From positions 1 through 29,562 of the IMG/VR virus record IMGVR_UViG_3300045993_000710: 29,562 nucleotides of DNA; one strand, written 5' to 3'. The notes beneath the pieces were generated by a model. The model made no database searches, was not told where the DNA came from, and saw nothing but the letters and a program-made list of their open reading frames with translations. Both the position numbers and the translations under genes were made by a program. Numbering within the stretch: position 1 is the first letter of the stretch; the number at the start of each line of letters is the position of its first letter. Below, in pieces: positions 1 through 8,059 of the stretch. The DNA comes from a virus.

Positions 1-2
1 GG

Positions 3-563
3 AATATTTCATTTTACGGTCGCGGATGCTCTTTCCGCATACCAGGACGCGCAGGCACCACCGGGCAAAACTTATTTGCCTTACATAATGCAACCGCCTC
101 GCCGATATTTGTTGATCTGGAAAGATTAACGATTGATATGGTACAGACCGTGATTAAAGCGGTGACGGTCCTGCCTCCACACATCCGCCTATACCGTTTT
201 ACTGCCCTGCCAACCGGGGGCGCCGCAATTGCCAAAGCCGCTCGTGATAATTTGCTCACCTCCAATGCGGCGACAACACTTTGGCAAGACGCGAGCGCAG
301 ACGGCACAATCGCTGCTACAGCCCTTGCCGTAACTACCGCCGGGGGAGTACTCACCCAGGCTTTTGCGCCCCGGCTCATCACAGCAGCTGGCTACGAAAT
401 TATTGACACACTTCCGTTTCTATCCGGCGTAAACGAGCTGGTTACGCTTGGGCCGCTGGAAGGGGTAGTTTGCCGATTAGAATATACGCTGGCCACACAA
501 AATCCCGTCACGGATATGTGGACGGTTGATTGCAAGTGGACGGAGTACACAAAGAACCTATAA
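3..563 (+). CDS. Phage structural protein, 5' end outside window
   Basis: The reading frame is open from the first bases, so the gene begins upstream. An internal ATG at 138 would give 141 residues but has no good ribosome-binding site, and the upstream residues look coding (contains IPGRAGTTGQNLFALHN). The product is rich in Ala, Thr and Val with alternating hydrophobic strands and ends in TEYTKNL. It lies between the expected capsid gene, outside the window, and the head-tail connector genes. It is therefore probably a virion protein such as a decoration or head-fibre component. I do not recognise a named family and the function is inferred from position only. Confidence 0.7.
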   Translation, partial: NISFYGRGCSFRIPGRAGTTGQNLFALHNATASPIFVDLERLTIDMVQTVIKAVTVLPPHIRLYRFTALPTGGAAIAKAARDNLLTSNAATTLWQDASADGTIAATALAVTTAGGVLTQAFAPRLITAAGYEIIDTLPFLSGVNELVTLGPLEGVVCRLEYTLATQNPVTDMWTVDCKWTEYTKNL

Positions 564-566
564 TCC

Positions 567-1703
567 ATGTCGCTGCTATTATTATTAAGGGCAGCAAGCG
601 GCGGCACAGGTATCAGCGCCACAATCGCGGCAACCGATGCCGCTGATGTCAGCGCACTCACCGCAACCGTTTCAAGCGTTACCAGTGCCAGTATCGCCGC
701 AACTGATAGCGCGGATTTAACAGCACTCGCAGCAACTGCCTCAAGCATCACCAGTGCCAGCATTTCCGCAACGGATAGCGCAGATTTAACTACAGCCACA
801 GCAGCTAACTGGACCAAAGCTCAAATCGCCGCGGCTGACGGCACAGATTTAAGCGCACTCGCAGCAACCGCCTCAAGCATTACCAGTGCCAGCATCGCCG
901 CAACGGATAGCCCCGACCTGACGGCACTGTCGGCTGCCGTTTGGACGTCTGCACAGCTTGCCGCCACCGATGGCGCAGATATTGCGACTGCTACAGCAAG
1001 CGCCACCACCGGCGCAGCAATCGCAGCTACCGACACAGCCGATAGCACGGCTTTAACCGCAGCCAACTGGACCAAGGCTCAAATCGCCGGGGTCGATAGC
1101 GCCGATTTAACAGCACTTTCCGCAACAGCAGGATCAGTTACCACTGCCAGCATCACCGCAACCGAAGGCGCAGATAGTACAGCGACTACGGCAGCGAACT
1201 GGCTTACCGTACAAATCGCGGCGACAGACACGCCGGACGCGGCATTAACCGCATCTTCAATCACTACAGGCGCAAGTGTTGCAACCGTTGACGGCTTTGA
1301 TTTAACCGCCCTTGCCGGGGCGTTTGGCTCGATTACTACCGCCAGTATTGCCGCCCTTGACGGCAAAGATGCAGCCGCACTATTCGCGGCAAATTGGGCA
1401 ACGGCAACGCTGGCCGCCATTGATGCAGCTGATCAGGCGAGTTTGGCCACACGCATTACCACCAGCGCGGCTATTTTTGGTACAGACAGCGCAGACCGCA
1501 GCGCCTTAACCACCTCGGGCGCAGTCATCGCCTCGATAGCGTGGATGCGCTTCAGTCAGACCAAGCGCAGTATGAGTTTTACCCAAAGCAAGCGCAGTAT
1601 GAGCTTTGCAACAGGCAAACGAGCAATGAGTTTCAGCCAGGCCAAACGCAACATGAGTTTTAGCCAGACAAAACGCTACATGAATTTTTTGAGGATTGAT
1701 TAA
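567..1703 (+). CDS. Repeat-built phage structural protein with Ala/Thr/Asp repeats and a KRxMSF tail
   Basis: This 378-residue protein starts 3 bp after the previous stop. After a short hydrophobic start, residues about 20-324 are roughly fourteen imperfect copies of a 20-23 residue unit whose consensus is close to AATDSADLTALAA followed by SITxASI. Residues 327-371 are five tandem 9-residue copies of the type MSFSQTKRS, and the protein ends MNFLRID. The regular spacing suggests a beta-solenoid or fibrous fold with a basic C-terminal anchor. No enzyme motif is visible. Its place among connector genes suggests a virion decoration or head-fibre protein. The family is unknown to me. Confidence 0.75.
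   Translation: MSLLLLLRAASGGTGISATIAATDAADVSALTATVSSVTSASIAATDSADLTALAATASSITSASISATDSADLTTATAANWTKAQIAAADGTDLSALAATASSITSASIAATDSPDLTALSAAVWTSAQLAATDGADIATATASATTGAAIAATDTADSTALTAANWTKAQIAGVDSADLTALSATAGSVTTASITATEGADSTATTAANWLTVQIAATDTPDAALTASSITTGASVATVDGFDLTALAGAFGSITTASIAALDGKDAAALFAANWATATLAAIDAADQASLATRITTSAAIFGTDSADRSALTTSGAVIASIAWMRFSQTKRSMSFTQSKRSMSFATGKRAMSFSQAKRNMSFSQTKRYMNFLRID
624..1538 (+). repeat. About 14 imperfect 60-69 bp coding repeats (Ala/Thr/Asp units)
   Basis: Each unit encodes an A-A-T-D-x-A-D-L-T-A-L core, followed by either S-I-T-x-A-S-I or a variant with A-N-W-T-K-A-Q-I. Several neighbouring units are nearly identical at DNA level, as in the stretches around 660-790 and 840-910. 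This indicates expansion by recombination or slippage. Confidence 0.8.
1545..1679 (+). repeat. Five tandem 27-bp coding repeats (9-residue MSFSQTKRS-type units)
   Basis: The five units read MRFSQTKRS, MSFTQSKRS, MSFATGKRA, MSFSQAKRN and MSFSQTKRY. Met, Phe and Lys-Arg are invariant. A sixth partial copy, MNF, precedes the stop codon. The block is sharply different in composition from the acidic and neutral repeats before it. Confidence 0.9.
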
Positions 1704-2015
1704 ATGGATGTCGTGAACGAAAAAAGCTCTTCCGATATCACCGTCTCATTTTTTGACAAAACAGGCACACCCGCCGTCCCGGTATCAATCACCTATAGCA
1801 CCAAATGTATGACCACCGGCACGGCAATCAAAACCGCCATTGCCGTCACCCCGGCAGCGGTTATCACGATCAGCCTCGACGCACTGGATTCAGCCATTCA
1901 AAACAGTATGAATTCAGTCGAAAACAAATTGCTCACCGTGCAAGCAACCTATGGCATATATGATCAGTGCAACGACGATTACACCTGGCAAGTACGCAAC
2001 ATGGCGAGCGCGTAA
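1704..2015 (+). CDS. Small phage virion-associated protein, unknown family
   Basis: The 103-residue product begins on the base after the previous stop, with GAGG 9 bp upstream of the ATG. It shows alternating beta-strand-like segments (DITVSFFD, AVPVSITYST, AVITISLDAL) consistent with a small beta-sandwich. No transmembrane segment or catalytic motif is seen. The gene sits directly before the head-closure gene and overlaps its start codon (TAATG at 2013-2017), so it is probably translated with the connector set. A head-tail connector or decoration role is inferred from position. Confidence 0.7.
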   Translation: MDVVNEKSSSDITVSFFDKTGTPAVPVSITYSTKCMTTGTAIKTAIAVTPAAVITISLDALDSAIQNSMNSVENKLLTVQATYGIYDQCNDDYTWQVRNMASA

Positions 2016-2341
2016 TGGCACAAAACATTGGAGATTTTTGCTACCGGGTACAGCTACAGCAAAAAACAGTCAGCAGCGATGCCGTCGGCGGCGTTATCGA
2101 AACATGGAAAACGATTGACACCGTTTGGGCCGCTGAAGCCGATTCAACCGCACGCGAGCAATTTATGGCACAAGCACCCGGCTATCACCTCACTCGCGTT
2201 GTGCGCATTCGCTTTCGCAGCGATGTGAACGAGTCCTGGCAGGTGATATGCCATGACGGGCGTATCGGGCGCATCGGATCGTTAAGTTTAGTTGGTAGGC
2301 GTGAGGCCATTGATTTGCTATGCGAGGTCGTCAATCAATGA
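2015..2341 (+). CDS. Head-tail adaptor / head closure protein
   Basis: The 108-residue product starts MAQNIGDFCYRV and includes VIETWKTIDTVWAAEA, matching the Phage_H_T_join (SPP1 gp16-like head closure) pattern. Family members share an N-terminal strand, a Trp-rich central strand, and a C-terminal stretch such as RIGRIGSLSLVGRREAID. The protein forms the ring that seals the portal-connector channel after DNA packaging and receives the tail. The start at 2015 was chosen because it overlaps the upstream stop and has the family length. The downstream gene overlaps by an ATGA junction, as expected for the closure, gp10, terminator gene order. Confidence 0.82.
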   Translation: MAQNIGDFCYRVQLQQKTVSSDAVGGVIETWKTIDTVWAAEADSTAREQFMAQAPGYHLTRVVRIRFRSDVNESWQVICHDGRIGRIGSLSLVGRREAIDLLCEVVNQ

Positions 2342-2838
2342 ACGATATTCATATTACCGGGCTATCCGAATTAAATGAGGCCCTGCAAACCCTGCCCGCA
2401 AAGATTGAAGCCAATATTTTGCGCGGGGCCCTCAGGTTCGGACAAAACGTGATTAAAAATGTAGCCAAGGCGCGCTGCCCGGTAGGTGAACCCAGCGCAC
2501 AGGCCAAAAAATACGGCGCTTACCCCGGCGCATTGCGCGACTCGATCCGCGTGAGCGCACGCAGCAGCAAAGGCACGGTAACAGTCAAAGTCACAGCCGG
2601 AAATAAAATTGCCTACTATGCGCACATGGCAGAATTTGGCACGCGCCCGCATGCCGAACTACCCAGCGGAGCCAAAGCATTATTTGTCGCAGGCCGCTTT
2701 AAAATGCAAGTGCAACACCCCGGCGCAATCGCCAAACCTTTCATGCGTCCCGCTTTCGATAACCACGCCCACGCCGCCATACAAGCCGCTGCTGATTACA
2801 TGGCGGAACGCATCCCGATCGAGCTGGCAAAAAAATGA
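2338..2838 (+). CDS. HK97 gp10-like head-tail connector protein
   Basis: The 166-residue protein starts with an ATGA overlap of the previous gene. It carries the HK97_gp10 hallmarks: an N-terminal ITGLSELNEALQTLP, then GALRDSIRV, YYAHMAEFGTRPH in the middle and KPFMRPAFD near the end. The family acts at the neck, between head closure and tail terminator, as a completion or connector component. The ATG at 2338 was preferred over an upstream alternative because it gives the family N-terminus and couples to the stop codon of the closure gene. Confidence 0.88.
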   Translation: MNDIHITGLSELNEALQTLPAKIEANILRGALRFGQNVIKNVAKARCPVGEPSAQAKKYGAYPGALRDSIRVSARSSKGTVTVKVTAGNKIAYYAHMAEFGTRPHAELPSGAKALFVAGRFKMQVQHPGAIAKPFMRPAFDNHAHAAIQAAADYMAERIPIELAKK

Positions 2839-3236
2839 GCGCCCCCGGAAAAGTTATTAATTACCTGCTCGACAACGATGCAGGCGTAAGCGCACTGGTG
2901 GCCTCGCGCATCTACGCACTCAGAGCGCCGGAAGCCGTTTTAAAACCGTACCTCATCATTGCAAAAATCAGCGATGTGCGTGATTTACCCATTGATGCCA
3001 CCAGCGGACTCATTCCCTGCCAGGCGCGTATGCAAGTGAGCTGCTTCGATGCCAGCGCCAATGGCGCAAAAGTGCTGGCTGATGCCGTGCGCCATGCGTG
3101 CGATTTAAAGAGCGGCACCATCAACACCGTACCTGTTTCCAGCGTGCTTTGGGACGGTGATTCGCCCGACGCTTACGATTTCGATGTCAATCTGTACCAT
3201 CAGCCGGTGGATTTTTTAATTCATTATTATAAGTAG
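2835..3236 (+). CDS. DUF3168-type tail terminator / tail completion protein
   Basis: This 133-residue protein overlaps the preceding gene by ATGA. Its layout matches DUF3168 tail terminators: an N-terminal helix (VINYLLDNDAGVSALVASRIYAL), a LKPYLIIAKI strand, the QARMQVSCFD segment, a helix (AKVLADAVRHACD) and a YDFDVNLYHQPVDFLIHY C-terminus. These proteins cap the tail tube and bind the head neck. Position between gp10 and the tube protein agrees. Confidence 0.85.
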   Translation: MSAPGKVINYLLDNDAGVSALVASRIYALRAPEAVLKPYLIIAKISDVRDLPIDATSGLIPCQARMQVSCFDASANGAKVLADAVRHACDLKSGTINTVPVSSVLWDGDSPDAYDFDVNLYHQPVDFLIHYYK

Positions 3237-3245
3237 GAGATAGCC

Positions 3246-4472
3246 ATGGGTTTAGCAACAGCAATTTTTAAAACGGTAGCCTATAAACTGGAAACCGTCT
3301 TTGGTACTGCCGCCGGGGCCGTTGGTGCGCAGCTTTTACGCCGTACAGAATCCAGCCTCACCACCAAGCGCGACCAGTTCAAATCGAACGAAATTCGCAC
3401 CGACTGGCAGATTGGTGATATTCGCCTGGGCATCCGCCGCGTCGACGGCAATATCAAGGGCGATTTATCACCCGGCACCTACAAAGATTTATTTGCCGCC
3501 GCCTTGCGCCGTTTATTTGTCGCAGATGCCGCCGCTACAGGGTTGACGATTACCATCGCCGCCGGATCAGGCGTAACCTACAGCCTCACGCGCACCGCCG
3601 GATCGTGGATTACCGACGGCCTCAACACCGGCGATATCGGGCGCTTCACCGCAGGCGCTTTCAACGCCGCCAATCTGAATAAAAATTTGCTGGTCGTGGG
3701 TGTTTCGGCGCTGGCACTCAACGTGATCGTGCTCAACGGCACCACGCTCACCGCAGAAGGCCCCATCGCCACGGCAACCTTTACCCCGACCGGTAAAAAG
3801 ACCTTCATGCCGTCCACCGGGCACACCGACTCAAGCTTCACCATCGAACACTTCTTTTCCGATATTTCGCAATCTGAATTGTTCATGGGGTGCAAGCTGA
3901 GCAACTTTGATATTGCCATTCCCGCCTCGGGCCTAGCCACCGTGCAATTCGGCGTTATCGGGCAAGACATGCAATCCGGCGCCGTGCAGTATTACACCGC
4001 ACCCAGCGCGGTGACATCGAGCGGGTTCGTAGCTGGCGTGAATGGCGTTTTATTGGCCGGTACCGGAGCCACTACCCCCATGGCAATCTGCACCGGAGTC
4101 AATATCAAGTGCGCACTGAATTTGTCCGGGGATCCCGTCGTGGGCTCGCAACACGTCGCCTCACTTTTTCCTGGCATCATGACCGTCACCGGTTCATTCA
4201 CGGCTTATTTTCAAGATGCCATCATGCGTGATGCGTTCCTGGCCGAAACAGAGCAAAGCTTAACCATCGCCCTGACCACCAATTCGTCAGCTACAGCCGA
4301 CTTCCTGGCCTTCACCTTGCCGCGCATCAAAATGACCTCAGCCGACAAAGCAGATGCCGTCGGCAAAGGCATCGTGCAAACGTTTAATTATGAAGGCCTG
4401 ATGAATACCAACGGCGGCTTGAGCAACAACGGCGATATCACCACATTAATGATGCAAGACAGCTTAGCTTAA
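3246..4472 (+). CDS. Major tail tube protein
   Basis: The 408-residue product is preceded by a strong AGGAGA site. It has features of large siphophage tube proteins of the Phage_tube_2 type: an N-terminal region with RRTESSLTTKRDQFKSNEIRTD, then DIRLGIRRVDGNIKGDLSPGTY, an inserted Ig-like beta domain around residues 100-185, and FTIEHFFSDIS. A C-terminal segment contains LAFTLPRIKM and the final GIVQTFNYEGL. It polymerises into the tail tube around the tape measure. Its place after the terminator and before the G/T chaperone is canonical. Confidence 0.9.
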   Translation: MGLATAIFKTVAYKLETVFGTAAGAVGAQLLRRTESSLTTKRDQFKSNEIRTDWQIGDIRLGIRRVDGNIKGDLSPGTYKDLFAAALRRLFVADAAATGLTITIAAGSGVTYSLTRTAGSWITDGLNTGDIGRFTAGAFNAANLNKNLLVVGVSALALNVIVLNGTTLTAEGPIATATFTPTGKKTFMPSTGHTDSSFTIEHFFSDISQSELFMGCKLSNFDIAIPASGLATVQFGVIGQDMQSGAVQYYTAPSAVTSSGFVAGVNGVLLAGTGATTPMAICTGVNIKCALNLSGDPVVGSQHVASLFPGIMTVTGSFTAYFQDAIMRDAFLAETEQSLTIALTTNSSATADFLAFTLPRIKMTSADKADAVGKGIVQTFNYEGLMNTNGGLSNNGDITTLMMQDSLA

Positions 4473-4481
4473 GGACTCCCC

Positions 4482-4886
4482 ATGTTAGACGTAAAAACCA
4501 TACAAAGCGTGCGTACCGCCCGCATTGAAATCCTGCACCCCGTCACCGGCCAGCCGCTCGAAGCTTACGTGACGATGTTAAGTAGCGATGCACCGGCGCG
4601 GCGCACTGCCTTGCTGGATTATCAGCGCGCCTTACGCCGTATCGGCGAAGGCGACTCCGAAGATCAGCATGCGCAGCGCACCGCCGCACATTTGCAATAT
4701 ATTTCCACCTGCATTTCGGACTGGGAAGGCATTTCAGATGACGGCCAGCTGGTCGCGTTTACACCTAACGCCGCCGTGACGCTATTACAACGCCCCGAGC
4801 TGGACTGGTTACTGAATCAAATAACCATGCACCTGGTCGATTCAAAAAACTTCATCGCCGCCCAGCCGAAAGTCTCCTTGCCCTAG
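4482..4886 (+). CDS. Tail assembly chaperone, short form (gpG-like)
   Basis: The 134-residue product has AAGGA upstream of its ATG. It lies in the tail assembly chaperone slot between tube and tape measure genes. The sequence begins MLDVKTIQSVRTARIEILHPVTGQPLEAYV, like lambda gpG and related tail chaperones. The last codons contain a canonical slippery heptamer at 4844-4850. A fraction of ribosomes would shift to the -1 frame there and continue into the downstream frame. The short form probably coats the tape measure during tail tube polymerisation. The exact family could not be tested. Confidence 0.8.
   Translation: MLDVKTIQSVRTARIEILHPVTGQPLEAYVTMLSSDAPARRTALLDYQRALRRIGEGDSEDQHAQRTAAHLQYISTCISDWEGISDDGQLVAFTPNAAVTLLQRPELDWLLNQITMHLVDSKNFIAAQPKVSLP
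4844..4850 (+). promoter_or_regulatory. Programmed -1 ribosomal frameshift slippery site A AAA AAC
   Basis: In the reading frame of the gpG-like gene the bases fall as TCA AAA AAC, giving the X XXY YYZ heptamer A AAA AAC. The zero frame stops 36 bp later at 4884-4886, while the -1 frame stays open through 5194. This matches the G-GT expression strategy conserved in most siphophage tail chaperones. Confidence 0.82.
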
Positions 4887-5194
4887 TACGGCATCATTTC
4901 AGCCTGGCGCGGCGTATGCAGGACGGCGCTACCGTACGTGATCATCTGCTGCAAGTGGCAAAAATTACCGGATCCATCCCGCCCGAATTAATCGAGCCTG
5001 AATTATTACCCGGCTGCGATGTGGTATGGCAAATGTTCCTCTCGCTGCATAACGGTCGTGATGGCGAAAATAAACCCATATCGTGGCGCGATTTATACGC
5101 CTGGCAACAAATCCAGAATTTAAGTTTGGATGTGTTTGAAATAGACCTCTTGATTGCAATGGATCGAGCCGCTTTGGCGGCATTAAAGGAATAA
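4850..5194 (+). CDS. Tail assembly chaperone frameshift extension (gpT-like)
   Basis: This is the -1 frame continuation of the gpG-like gene. After the slip the codons read LHRRPAESLLALVRHH and run on to ALAALKE, about 114 residues. The fused product would be about 237 residues. An internal ATG at 4916 has no convincing ribosome-binding site, so expression by frameshifting is favoured. The T domain recruits tube subunits to the chaperone-coated tape measure. The tape measure gene follows 2 bp after the stop, as expected. Confidence 0.8.
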   Translation, partial: LHRRPAESLLALVRHHFSLARRMQDGATVRDHLLQVAKITGSIPPELIEPELLPGCDVVWQMFLSLHNGRDGENKPISWRDLYAWQQIQNLSLDVFEIDLLIAMDRAALAALKE

Positions 5195-5196
5195 CT

Positions 5197-7536
5197 ATGG
5201 CAACGGTAATCGGTAGCTTGATTGTCGAAATGAGCGCGAACGTGGCGCGGCTTCAGACGGACATGAATTCCGCCAAAGACCACGTAAAAACAGCGACTGA
5301 AGAAATCACCCGTGCCGCTGAAATGGCAAAGGGTGCACTGGCCGCTTTGGGCATCGGCTTGGGCTTGAACGAATTCAAAGAATTTATCACCCAATCTATC
5401 GAAGCCACGGCGCGTTTGAATGAACTCTCTGTGCGCTCGGGCGTTTCGATTCAAGATTTGAACGGCCTGCAATATGCAGCTACCCAAACCGGGGCCAATT
5501 TTGAAGATATGACCAAGGGTATTAAAAAACTCTCGTTATATTTAACCGAAGCCTCAATCAATGGCGGCAAACATGCCGATATGCTGGCAACGCTGGGCAT
5601 TACTGCCAAAGACCCCATGCAAGCCATGTACCAGCTGGCAGATGCGATGCAACGCATCCCCGATGCAGCCGAACGCACCTATGTCGCGCAACAGTTACTC
5701 GGCAAGGGCGGTGAAGCGATGGTCCCCGCCTTATTGGAGGGTAGCGACGCTTTTAAAGCGTTAGTTGATCGTGGCAACGAACTCAATCCAATTACAGTCG
5801 AATACGCAAAAAACTGTAATGAACTAGCCGACAAAATGGAAGCCCTTGCCTTTGCAGCCAAAGGCAACGCCACCATATTTGCACAGCAACTGGTTCCCGT
5901 TTTAACCCAAATATCTGATGAATTTCTAAAAGCAGGTAACAAGGCGGATGGATTTACGTTAGCGGGGCAGGGCATTGCGGAGGTCATCAAGACATTGGTA
6001 GTTTTAGGTGCGAACGTGGCTTATACCTTTGAACAGGTTGGCAAAGGTATCGGCGGCACAGTTGCCCAATTAACGCTACTGGCTCAGGGCGATTTTAAAG
6101 GCTTTTCAAAGTTACAAGACATGATGGTTGCTGAAGGTGAGGCGGCACGGATCGAAATAGATCGCTTTTCCCAAGCAATCCTGGAAAGCGCGCCCAAACA
6201 AGCAGAAGCACTTAAAAAACCCCAAGGCGAAATCATCAAGATTGCCGAAGAAACCAACACCCTCAACAAATCCATGCAAACGCTGGAACAGCGTATCCAG
6301 ACCCAAACTGATTTATATAAATTGAGTGCGGACGCGGCCAATAAAGTTTCAGCTACAGAGAAACTCAGAATCGACGTACAAAACATGGTCATCGCCGGTA
6401 CGCTGACCCTCTCCACAACCGAGCAGGCACACATTAATGTGATGCTCAAAAAAATGGCCGCCGCTGAAAAGCTGGCAGGGCAACATGCCGACGAAAGAGC
6501 CGCGCAAACCGAAGCACAAAAGATCATCGAAAAGGCCAATAGCTCAGCCGCCGAATCGATCCAGCAAATTGAGTTTGAGCGCGCCTTGCTGGGTAAAACA
6601 ACCGAAGAACGCACCCGCTTAACCGCTGCCCGCAATATTGATCTGGCGGTACAAAAACAAATTGTCGCCCTCAATGCTAATTCGGTATTAGCCAAAGAGC
6701 CCGCTTGGCTTGCCAGTTCTACCGCAGCACTTAAAGCCGAAGCCGCCGCCGCACTCTTAGCCAAAAACGCTTCACTGGATTTGCAAAAAGCACTTGCCGG
6801 GCAAAAGCTGGATAAAGTAGGCACCGAAAACGAACAATACAAAGCCAGATTAGATGCGCTTAAGGCTTATCATGTTGCCGCGCAAACAGACGATGCCGAT
6901 TACAAAGTGCAAGTCCAAAATGCCGAATTAGAGCATCAGAACACACTTACTCAGCTGGCACAAAGCGGGCAAATGTCGCGCAATCAATTTGAAAAAATGA
7001 GCACGATGTCTCAAATCTCGACCATTTCCGGCCTATTGCAAAACGCCACCTCACAAGCCGCGCAACACAATAAAATTGCCTTCGAGATTAACAAACAAGC
7101 CAGCGCGGCCAACGCCATTATTTCCACGCTGGCCGGCGCAACCAAAGCCCTCGAGCTTGGGCCAATCGTCGGCCCGATCATGGCCGGGGTCATTTATGCG
7201 GCCGGTATGATTAATGTGGCTGCCATTGAGTCATCAACTTTTGGCGGGAGTAACGCTTCCGGGTCCGCGCCGTCAGCGGGGGGTATTTCATCCACCTCAA
7301 TTCCCGGGCAAGTCGCCAATCCGCATGTGGTGCCGTCAACTGTGACGGCCACCACCGCACCCGCCGTGAACGCCCCCGCGATGCAGCCGGTGAACGTTTA
7401 CATCCAAGGCAACGTCATGACCGCTGATTTTGTGACGAATACAGTAATCCCTGAAATCAAAAACCAAATCACTAATGCAGACGTCACCATAATCGACCCG
7501 CGCAGCCGTCAGGCGCAGATGCTGGCGGGGGCTTAA
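5197..7536 (+). CDS. Tail tape measure protein
   Basis: The 779-residue protein starts MATVIGSLIVEMSANVARLQTDM, a classic tape measure N-terminus, with an AAGGA site 5 bp upstream. A region around residues 85-180 matches the tape measure domain seen in many prophages (SGVSIQDLNGLQYAATQTG and DAMQRIPDAAERTYVAQQLLG). Residues about 350-640 are largely coiled-coil helices, and residues 645-690 are Gly/Ala/Ile-rich and hydrophobic. At about 0.15 nm per residue, a rule of thumb for this family, the tail would be roughly 115-120 nm long. It sets tail length and helps DNA entry. Confidence 0.93.
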   Translation: MATVIGSLIVEMSANVARLQTDMNSAKDHVKTATEEITRAAEMAKGALAALGIGLGLNEFKEFITQSIEATARLNELSVRSGVSIQDLNGLQYAATQTGANFEDMTKGIKKLSLYLTEASINGGKHADMLATLGITAKDPMQAMYQLADAMQRIPDAAERTYVAQQLLGKGGEAMVPALLEGSDAFKALVDRGNELNPITVEYAKNCNELADKMEALAFAAKGNATIFAQQLVPVLTQISDEFLKAGNKADGFTLAGQGIAEVIKTLVVLGANVAYTFEQVGKGIGGTVAQLTLLAQGDFKGFSKLQDMMVAEGEAARIEIDRFSQAILESAPKQAEALKKPQGEIIKIAEETNTLNKSMQTLEQRIQTQTDLYKLSADAANKVSATEKLRIDVQNMVIAGTLTLSTTEQAHINVMLKKMAAAEKLAGQHADERAAQTEAQKIIEKANSSAAESIQQIEFERALLGKTTEERTRLTAARNIDLAVQKQIVALNANSVLAKEPAWLASSTAALKAEAAAALLAKNASLDLQKALAGQKLDKVGTENEQYKARLDALKAYHVAAQTDDADYKVQVQNAELEHQNTLTQLAQSGQMSRNQFEKMSTMSQISTISGLLQNATSQAAQHNKIAFEINKQASAANAIISTLAGATKALELGPIVGPIMAGVIYAAGMINVAAIESSTFGGSNASGSAPSAGGISSTSIPGQVANPHVVPSTVTATTAPAVNAPAMQPVNVYIQGNVMTADFVTNTVIPEIKNQITNADVTIIDPRSRQAQMLAGA

Positions 7537-8058
7537 ATGCCAGGTCGCATCACTTACACCACCACGATTGCAAATACGACCATGCAATCGCCGTTGACCG
7601 TGGCGAATGTTTTCGCGCTGAATGATGTATTCGCCATGACCCTGCCGGTCGGATCGGTGCAGGATATAAATTTATATTGGGGCTATACAGCTAATGACCC
7701 GTATTACACCGATGTGCGCAACGTCTCCCGATCCGCGTCGGGCGTAGTCGAAGTATCAAACTTTGGCTCAACCACCGGCTTCACTTTTTCCTTGGCGAAT
7801 GTAGTTCAGGACCGAAATGCACAAGTGAATGAATTTGCCGTGCTGAATGCGCTGAATACTGAGTTGATGGCAGGTACCTTAATGACCTGGTATCCCGATT
7901 ACGACAATTTCCCAGCTGAATATTATAGCTGTGTCGCCAATCAGCGCCTGAATGCCAAGCGCATCGGCACCACCTCGCGCTGGCAGTTTGATTTTGATTT
8001 GATGGTATTGGCCACCGTGCAATTTCCGTCCACCGTACCCACTTTCGCGCTGGCTTGA
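7537..8058 (+). CDS. Probable distal tail / tail tip protein
   Basis: This 173-residue product begins on the base after the tape measure stop. It contains beta-strand-rich segments (FTFSLANVVQDRNAQ, MTWYPDYDNFPAEYYSC) and ends near LMVLATVQFPS, a style of C-terminus seen in small distal-tail proteins. No enzymatic motif is visible. In siphophages the gene between tape measure and hub usually encodes a distal tail or tip-chaperone protein, which is the main basis for this call. Confidence 0.68.
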   Translation: MPGRITYTTTIANTTMQSPLTVANVFALNDVFAMTLPVGSVQDINLYWGYTANDPYYTDVRNVSRSASGVVEVSNFGSTTGFTFSLANVVQDRNAQVNEFAVLNALNTELMAGTLMTWYPDYDNFPAEYYSCVANQRLNAKRIGTTSRWQFDFDLMVLATVQFPSTVPTFALA

Positions 8059-8059
8059 T

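Noticed and set aside
14-1420. Long minus-strand frames opposite the repeat-rich gene
   Set aside because: They are Ala/Val/Ser-rich shadows created by the repeats and GC-biased codons of the plus-strand gene.
3-1703. Second DGR target or a further variable repeat elsewhere in the window
   Set aside because: No other stretch matching the TR core (GGCTCGATCTCC or CCGTGGAACTCG) was seen outside 12940-13047 and 13468-13575.
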